Source: Cladorhizidae sp. MBARI D1340-BT2 (taxonomy: Eukaryota > Porifera > Demospongiae > Poecilosclerida > Cladorhizidae). From it: a DNA stretch of 64,000 nt. A program made the translations under genes and the position numbers. The stretch spans positions 20,631,308 through 20,695,307 of the forward strand of contig JAQNBH010000010.1 in the NCBI GenBank assembly GCA_028752905.1. The letters run 5' to 3'. Shown here in pieces: positions 51,301 through 61,000 of the stretch; positions within the stretch are counted from its first letter, which is position 1, and each line of letters begins with the position of its first letter. The notes under the pieces are model-generated. The model did not search any database. It worked only from the letters and a program-made list of their open reading frames with translations, and was not told where the DNA came from.

Positions 51301-54300
51301 ACACCTACTCGGGTAACTGAGAACGCAATTTTTAACAATTTTAACAATGTATGCGACATCTCCACCCATGAGGCAATAGGAGATAAAACCCTGGACCACC
51401 ACGTTTTTGACAGCACTGCTGGCAGATGGGTGAAGAGACAATCCCTTCCCCAGCCCACGAGGCAACTGATGGCCAAACTACACCCGAGCGATTACGCCAT
51501 GCTGAGGATCCATCAGCGACCACGGCGCACTCAATGCTCCATTGAAGGCATGCCGGACACCGGATACCAAAGCTGCCTGGCAGGGACACACATCCTTCAC
51601 AAGCTCAGGATATCGAGGTCCAAACCTCATCCCTGTATCACAGAAGATGCAGGCAGCCAACAAGAATGGCATCAAGCTTCTGGGGGCGATACTGCTGGAA
51701 TTCTCCCTCCCGGACTCCTCTGCAACCACCAAACAGATGGTATACGTAACCCCCAATGTCACGCGCCTGTTCCTGAGCAGGGAAGCCTGCTCAGACCTCG
51801 GCATCATACCACCCCGGTTTCCATCGACGTCAGTGGGAGCACTATCTAACATAGCTCTACCCAAGCGGCCTGAGCCACCAAGTCCTACGCAGCCACGCGA
51901 ATGCAGATGTCCGACGAGGTCACTTCCACCATCAGGTACGATCCCGCTACCTATCCCCGCCACCGATGCAAAGGGGAGCCCTGGAAATGCACCTACGGAC
52001 TATCTTCAAGGCTCAACATTCAACATGTGCACCCACCAAACACTCCCCAAGATGGCAGGCCCACCCCTACGGCTCAACATTGACCCGGAGGCCACGCCTG
52101 TCACAGCACACAAGGCTGCTTCAGTACCCGTGCACTGGGAGGCTACAGTCAAGGAACACCTGGACCGTGATGTACGCCTCGGAGTGATTGAAAAGGTACC
52201 CATTGGAACACCAGATACCTGGTGTCACCGCATGTTGATTGTCGGGAAGTCCAATGGGGAACCGAGACGCGTCATTGATTTTTAACCCCTCAACGCCCAC
52301 GCCACAAGGGAGACTCACCACACGAAGTCACCCTACCACCAGGCCCGCGGCGTCCCCAAGGGAATGAAGAAGTCGGTGTTCGACGCGTGGAACGGTTACC
52401 ACTCCGTTCCACTTCACCCGGAGGACACGCACTTCACAACATTCATCACACCCTGGGGGCGCTACCGCTACCTAACCGCCCCTCAAGGGTACAAGGCGTC
52501 CGGGGACGGTTACACCGCCAGGTTCGACAGCATCATAGAGGACATACAGAACAAGACGAAGTGCGTGGACGACACGCTCATCTGGTCCTCAGACATCGAA
52601 CAGGCATTCCATGACGCAGCTGCCTGGCTGACCAGATGCGGCGCAAACGGGATAACACTAAACCCATCCAAGTTCGTATTCGCACAGGACACTGTCTAAT
52701 TCGCCGGCTTCGAGATCGGTTTAACCACGGTCAAGCCCGCACGGAAATTCACCAAGGCCATTGCTGAGTTCCCCACCCCAGCCTCCACCACGGATGTCAG
52801 ATCCTGGTTCGGCCTGGTAAACCAGGTGGCCTATGCGTTCTCTCGCGCTGCCACAATGGCCCCCTTCAGGGATCTGCTCAAGCCAGCCACGAAGTTCAAC
52901 TGGACATCCGATCACCAAAAGCGTTCGAGGAGTCTAAACAAACTATCGTGGAACAAATCAACCACGGCGTCGAGATATTCGAAAGGGACAGACCAACATG
53001 CATCGCAACAGACTGGAGCAAGACAGGGATAGGCTATTGGATGTTCCAAAAGCACTGCACATGTCCACAGAGGGAGCTATTCTGCTGCAAAGAGGGCTGG
53101 AGAATCACCCTCGTTGGTTCAAGGTTCACGCATGACGCGGAATCCCGATACGTGGCCATCGAGGGCGAAGCCCTTGCTGTGGCCGAAGCTCTGGACAAAT
53201 GCAGACATTTTGCCTCGGCTGCACCGACCTCTACGTTGCCGTCGACCACAAACCCCTAGTAAAGATATTCGGGGATAGAGCTCTGGCCGACATAACAAAC
53301 TCGCGACTCAGAAATCTCAAGGAGAAAACCCTCCAATTCGCATTCACAATGCTTTACATCCCCGGTGTGCGAAACCGCACATCTGACGCCCTATCGCGGT
53401 ATCCAACTGGTTCACACAAACCCCACGGGATGTCCCTACCAGACCCGGTTTCGGCACCACCCCCAAGAATTCCCCTCACACTGATGGCCGGCCTCTCGGT
53501 CGATCAGTCCGGGGACGCGGACGAGGAGAAGCTAATCAGCACCCTGTGCTCGACAACAATGCCCATCACCTGGCAACGCCTCAAAGAGGAGACTACCTCT
53601 GATGACGCCATGCAGCTCCTGCTTACGGCCATCGAGGAAGGATTCCCAGACAAGCAGGCTGACGTGCCCAAGGAAATTCGCATGTTCCATGTCCACAGGT
53701 CGCACCTGTACTCTGCCGACGGCGTCGCTGTATACAAAGACCGTGTGATTATACCCTCCTCCCTGAGAAGCGACTGTCTACACGCCCTACACTCTGCCCA
53801 TCAAGGGACGACCCTCATGATGGCAAAAGCCGATGCCTCCATCTTCTGGCCGGGCATCGCAGCGGACATCTCTGCCCACAGGACAACTTGCACCATGTGC
53901 AACACGATGTCGCCCTCCCAAGCATCTCTACCACCGACGCAGCCTGCCCTGCCAACACGGCCATTTCAGAGCATCTGCGCCGATTATTTTCACCACAAGG
54001 GACACACCTATGTAGTGATTGTTGACCGTTTTTCGGGCTGGCCCATCGTGGAACGCTCCACCAACGGCGCCACCGGCCTCACCTCTAACCTACGGTCAAT
54101 ATTTGTCACATTCGGGATACCCGACGATATCACCACGGACGGGGGTCCTGAATTTACTGCTTCAGTAACACGTCAATTCCTCTCCGACTGGGGCGTTCAC
54201 CATCGACTCTGCTCAGTGGCGTTCCCCCACAGCAACGCTCGCGCGGAGATCGAGGTCAAGACCGTCAAGCGTGTCCTAGCCGGCAACACGCGAGACGACG

Positions 54301-57300
54301 GCAACCTCGACACCGACCGCTTCCAGATAGCCATGCTGACCTACCGCAACACCCCGGACCCAGTCACAAAGATCTCACCGGCCATAGCTGTATTCGCCAG
54401 ACCCATCAAGGACCTACTACCCGTCATCCCTGGCAAACTCAAAGTCCATGCCTACTGGGATCGCCTACTCGACGAGCGGGAAGCCACAATGGCCAGACGA
54501 GGTGCCAACGAACAGGACAAGTGGGCAGAGCACTCTCATCCACTCACGCCCCTCAGAGTCGGCGACCAAGTACGGGTCCAGAACCAAACTGGCCCATTCC
54601 CTCGTCGATGGGACAAACTTGGAGTCGTGATCGAGGTGAAACAATTTCATCAGTACTGGATACGAATGTCTGGATCCGGACGTGCTACTCTAAGGAACAG
54701 GAAATTCCTCCGAAGATGCGCCGCGCCCACGCATTCAGACACCCCCATGGAGCGGCTGCCCTCACCTCCGCCTCACCCTCCAACCCAACTAGTGGACACT
54801 CCCGTTATCCGCTACTTACCGTACTCAGCCGACCAGGGCCTTCCCTCAGTCGTGCCCGATCCTATACCGACCACACCGGCACCTCCCGAACCGCCACTTC
54901 GGCCCACACAGGACACGTTCGAGACGCCTCTGCCACCCGAACCTCCCTCTACACCAGCCCGCCACACCACTCTGGCACCTTCACGCCCACAGACGAAAGT
55001 ACGCCGATCCAAAAGGCATTGCGTGACCAACAATCGGCCGAATTACAAGGACTAATCCGCCTGGGGGAGATAGCTAATTATGGGATCAGAGACCCTTTAC
55101 CCACACGCCAATACCTACATACATGTACGCGCATGCCCACAATAATATAGATCATTATTTCGTGCATTGTTTTCTGGTGATACTACTTTTACATCTTGTT
55201 GAATCGGGGAACAAATAGATCGTGGATCTTATCTAATAAATATATCAATACTCTTGTGTATACTAATAAATAATATAAATATATTGTGCATGCGTGTGTG
55301 TGCGTGTGCATGTGTGTGTGTGTGGGGGGGGGGGAGTTTATTGGCCCGTGGCTGATTGTCATTTGATTATAATGAAGGAAGAGCAGATAATGTGGTTTGC
55401 TAATTAAAATCAAAGTCAGACATTCAAGCTTCCACATGATTCTTCTATTCCTCATGGCAGCCCAATGATCACAAGTGAGATCAAAGGGGAAATCAGACGG
55501 ACTAGGCCCTTCAATTGCTATCATTTAAGAGTTCTGTTGGCTAACCAGTTTCTAAGGTCAGTGCTGACTCGAGATGGAGTGGAGAAGCTTCTTTCACAGA
55601 CTAGCGAAGACATACAATACTGTACATGTAGGGAGGGAGTAAGAGGCCAATAAGCTGTCAACTTTGCCAGGTTGGAAAACATTAAACTCAATTCCAATGT
55701 TTTGTTCAGATGATGGTGAGTTGTCTGGCTTCAACTCATTAACAGCAGCAATACACTATTGGAGACTTTGAGGTCACCTCTGGTTGATTCTGGATACACT
55801 AGGCCATGACATCCATCGTGGGTGACAAGCGTATCCAGCATGCCAGCACTGTGGAAGGGTTGAAGGGAGATCTCTTGTGGAACACTGCTAGGATTGAAAA
55901 TTTCAAAATCCTCAAAAAGACTGCGGTCAGGAAACCTAGCAGTGATATGCTCAGAAAGGGTACGCAAGTATGTACATACTTTTAAAAAAATACATCGCAT
56001 TTAAAACTAGCTATCTTGCTATCACTAGACTGCTGCACACCATAGTCTTCCGGGTCTGATAATTTGTTGGGGAGGCTCTGGAAGAATTCACCAGGAGTCA
56101 GTAGAGCATCCACTGAAACTTTTGTGCCCACTGCTAATGGTTTTACTATATTAAAGTCGATGTCTTGCTTATGTAAAGCACGAGACAAGCCTGGGTGGAG
56201 GAACACCAGAAAACATGTACTTCTTGACAAAGGAAGCAAGCCCAGAAGCTACAGCATTATTTATCTTCATAGCTTCCCTCTCCAGACTAACTATCATGGA
56301 CTGAAACCATTTGCAGAGGTGAGTAACAGCTCTATCATGTGAGTCAACAGACATCTTTAGTCCGAGTAATATTAAGTCGAGGGTCATAAGTACATCCTGA
56401 ATCTCCTTGAGCTCAGCAGTTCGAACTGGCGAGTACTTAAAGCTATTCAAGAATACTTTTAAGAGAGGGAATTTCACTTGCTGCCGGCCACAAGCTAATG
56501 CAAGCCCATGAGCAATGCAGTGGGTAGATACCAGGAGAGGAACATCCTTTTAAGGAGTTTAGACACTGCACCTCTCGTTTCCAACATCACTTATGCTCAT
56601 CACCTCCTAGACCACAAAAATGGTGCGACATATTTAGCTGCAGGTCATTGCAAAGCTTCATTATGGTGTCAGATATTGTGATGGTCCTCCCATCAGCAAC
56701 TCAAACATACTGTACATGTACGTAGGAAGAAAACTAGTTGATATCACCACTCCCACAACATAATGGTCATAGACTACAAGCTCCTTTGTAACAGACACAT
56801 CAGAGGTTTCATCTATGCAGAGCAAACAAAGGAGACTCCTGTAGGGGTGAGATTATAGGATCAGAAACAGCTTCACCAAGACACCGCACTAGCCCTTGCA
56901 TGCAATGTTCTGATGAAGTGAGAAGCTCCAAGAGACTTGCCAAGCCCAAGAAGCAATGCAAAGTTGGTGGTGTGTGCAATCTCTCTCTTAGGAAGTACAT
57001 CCACTTGAGAGTACCAAGAAATGCCTTGTGCTGAAGCAACCCACTGGAATGCCATTGCCATCCCACCATCTCTCTTGGAGGAGCAGAGATCAGCTTCCAT
57101 CTTACATGTAAGTGCAGTATTGTGTGACCCACTCTGAGCATGTTTGATGGTGGCCAAGTCAACCCAAATAGCTCTCCCTAAGGCAGATTGTTTAGGACAG
57201 CGGCTGTGCTTGAGGCACAATGCGCACATCATTCCTCGACCATCATCTACTGCCAGCATCTCCTTGGCTTAGAAGATGAGGGACTCCCAGACCCTCCCCG

Positions 57301-57997
57301 AGAGTGAATCCGATTAGTCGTGCCTAGGAGTAGACGTCACAGTCAAGAACAGCAACTGACTTGATGACTCCATGCAGCAGATGCAATATTCTAGCTAGAA
57401 ATATATTTCAATATTATTATAGCAAAATTTGGAAAATCACAATGAACTTTGAACCGTGTTACAAAACAGCCTGGGGAGTACACTGGTCACTGCACCATAT
57501 CCCCAAGCCCAAGTCAGCCTGCCGTGATGTGGTACTCACAGTTAGTATGCTTCACTAAGCACTGCCCTGTTAGAGCTGAGCGAGGTAAGTCGATCAAAGT
57601 TGTTTGGCCGATGGTGCCCTTCCTAGGCCCATGATGTTTTCGGAAAGATTAGCTGCCATTTTAGCCTTTCTGTGCTTGTTTGAGCTCTGCTAGGAACACT
57701 GTTGTCTGGACTTCCATGTTTCAGCAAGTCTCACTCCCAAGACAGGAGCTAGTACTGTGGATCTGGAACAGCTTCAAATTATTCATTATTCACCAACCAC
57801 ACCCACAATACTGAAATTGTATTGCATCATCAATTTCACAAAAATTAACTTTGAACTAAAACTGTAGCACACTGGTAAGGTGTGTCAGTCATTATGCCCA
57901 AACTCTGGGGAGGACACTGCAGTCCATGCAAAGAAGAAATAACTGCAGTCTCTGCAGGTATTGGCTTTTAGTACTAGTAGTAGTAGTAGTAGTACTA

Positions 57998-58029
<32 letters not shown>

Positions 58030-61000
58030 CTAGTAGTAGTAGTAGTAGTAGTACTAATATTGATTATTGCAACACATTTTACTACAATTATTATCATTAA
58101 TAATTATAGTACAACTTTGAGAAGTAAATTGGATGACCTTGCAATATCATAATAACTTTGCTGGGTTAGAGCTGGGCCGAGATAATTACTCTGGCAGAGA
58201 GACCTTGGAACTCATCTGGATGGGCTGAGGGATCTGCCCAGGCAGAGGGACCCTACGTAGGAACACATCTAAATGGGCTGAGGGATCTGCCCGGGCAGAG
58301 GGACTCTAAGTAGGAACACATCTAAATGGGCTGAGGGGTCTGCCCAGGCAGAGGGACCCTACGTATGAACACATCCGGATGGGCTGAGGGATTTGCTCCG
58401 TCAGAGGGACCCTACGTAGGAACACATCCGGATAGGCTGAGGGCAGAGGGACTGGGTCAAATGTTAAGTAAATAGTTTCGTGACCTCTTCACGAAGGAAA
58501 AATAATGACACAGAAAATGACTTCATACGGATTATTCTCTAAACTCAACGTGTTCTAGATTTACGGAACAAGAAGGTGGAGTTTCCTTAGCATGTCATGT
58601 TGTAAGAAGATGTCCAGTCAGAAAGACACTGAGAGACTGTGTGCACTCACTCATACACTCAGAGGGTACTTGCAGCACTATCACACACACACAGACACAG
58701 ACACACACACACACACACTCAGAGAGACAGCACTCACAGTACTATGGTGCACACAGGTACAGCACTATGATGCACACACTCACACATTCAGAGAGATGGC
58801 ACTCACAGCCCTACATACAGTACACTGTATAGTGCACTCACTCACACACTCAGAGAGATGGTACTTACAGCACTGTGGTGCACACTGCACACTCTACTTG
58901 GAAAGTGTTGGCTCTGACCATGTGTAGGGCAACACTGTCTTCCATATCTTCAGTACGATGCAATGAGCACTTGAAGAAAAACTCCTGTGCACAGGAAGAG
59001 AAGAGAGAGAGAGAGAGAAGAGGGAGAGAAGGAAAAGAGCAATAGGGAGAGAGATTGAAAGAAGACAGGAATATAGGGTGAGAGAGAGAGAGAAGAGAGA
59101 AGTCAGAGAGAGAGAGGAGAGAGAAGACAGAGAGAGAGAGAGGAGAGAGAAGACAGAGAGAGAGAGAGAGGAGAGAGAAGTCAGAGAGAGAGAGGAGAGA
59201 GAAGACAGAGAGAGAGAGGAGAGAAGATAGAGAGAGAGGAGAGAGAAGACAGAGAGAGAAAGGAGAGAGAAGACAGAGAGAGAGAAAGGAGAGAGAAGAC
59301 AGAGAGAGCGATGAGAGAGAAGTCAGAGAGAGAGAGGAGAGAGAAGACAGAGAGAGAGAGGAGAGAGAAGACAGAGAGAGAGGAGAGAGAAGACAGAGAG
59401 AGAGAGAGGAGAGAGAAGTCAGAGAGAGCGATGAGAGAGAAGTCAGAGAGAGAGAGGAGAGAGAAGACAGAGAGAGAGGAGAGAGAAGACAGAGAGAGAG
59501 AGGAGAGAGAAGTCAGAGATAGAGAGAGGAGAGAGAAGACAGAGAGAGAGAGAGAGGAGAGAGAAGTCAGAGAGAGCGACGAGAGAGAAGTCAGAGAGAG
59601 AGAGGAGAGAGAAGACAGAGATAGAGAGAGGAGAGAGAAGACAGAGAGAGAGAGAGGAGAAAGAAGTCAGAGAGCGATGAGAGAGAAGTCAGAGAGAGAG
59701 AGGAGAGAGAAGACAGAGAGAGAGGAGAGAGAAGACAGAGAGAGAGAGGAGAGAGAAGACAGAGAGAGAGGAGAGAGAAGACAGAGAGAGAGAGGAGAGA
59801 GAAGACAGAGAGAGGAGAGAGAAGACAGAGAGAGAGAGAGAGGAGAGAGGTCAGAGAGAGAGAGGAGAGAGAAGACAGAGAGAGTGAGAAGAGAGAGAAG
59901 ACAGAGAGAGAGAGAGAGGAGAGAGAAGACAGAGAGAGAGAGGAGAGAGAAGACAGAGAGAGAGAGAGGAGAGAGAAGAGAGAGGAGAGAGAAGTGGGAG
60001 AGAGCTTATTGTAATTGCACTCTAATAATGTGAAGTGTACATACAGTTATATAAAAAGAATTCGGTGGTTCATCGCTTTCTTACAGCCACTTTAGTACCT
60101 ACAGACAGCCGTAGTACAGTACATGTACTGTATGTGGATACACTCCAATCTCAGACATTGTTCACATACAAACACACACACAAACTGCTGGATTATTTAC
60201 CTGCACATGCCCAGTAGACCGACAGACATGAAAGTCATGTAACTTGACATACATGTAAGTGGGAGACCACTTACCATAACACGTTGAGTGTGCTTGCATG
60301 ACACAATTTCAGGCCTTCAGCTTGTCCTTGCTCTTCATAAAATCGTGGGAGAGTCTACTATCAAACATATGTAGCTATGTAAATTCTCTTATTCTTCATA
60401 ATATTACAGATCTGGTGCTTGCGTTGATTTTAAGGGACCTAAACCATAAACTAGTTGGCGCTAAAAATGTGTGGTTACCACTTTATAGCTCCATAGACAC
60501 TTTATCTTATACTGTATATAGCTCAAAAAATTTGTCTCTCTGTGTGCTCTATCATGATAATAATGTAGCTCCATAGATACCGCAGATACTATAGAAAAGA
60601 TAGGTCTCTCTGTGTGCTCTCTCATGATAATAAAAATGTTGCATAGGTGTAGCTCCTTAGATTCTGCACACTTCACTGTATGGACTTGATATATAGCTCA
60701 AAAGATAGGTCTCTCTGTGTTCTCTCTTTTGATACTAAAACAATTTTCATAGGATTAACTATACCAAAGTTACAGGAGCTAAAGTGGGGGTACCTCAAAT
60801 ACCGAGTGCCTGATTTTGCAACAGATTTTTCTCCTGTTTGCCAAGTGGCAAGTTGAAATTAGCACCTGTGGGCCCTACAGCATTCAAGGACTTTTCATTA
60901 GGCACTAAATTGAGTAGTGGGCAAGCTTGTGGTTGGAAAATAATATGGAATTTTAAGGAAATTCAATTTCCTACCACCTTGCTCGATCACATCAAGTAGT

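Larger units (their letters stand above)
50099..55235 (+). mobile_element. young Ty3/gypsy LTR retrotransposon with near-identical LTRs
   Basis: LTRs at 50099-50259 and 55071-55235 (TAGCTAATT...CTTATCTA) differ by only a 4-bp TACA-type indel and about one base in a short ACATG stretch. ATAAA flanks both sides (50094-50098 and 55236-55240), but in an AT-rich array this duplication is weak evidence. A purine tract, CTGGGGGAGA, precedes the 3' LTR. The interior encodes gag, protease, RT, RNase H and integrase in standard order. Two nonsense codons and several frameshifts break pol. The sequence after the 5' LTR, TGCACGAAATAAT, is complementary to the LTR's own interior (50178-50190), unlike a tRNA primer site. 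Confidence 0.93.

Noticed and set aside
59311..60033. Arg/Glu-rich 240-codon frame
   Set aside because: Translation of the GAGAGA array. The strand opposite carries the parkin acceptor tract.
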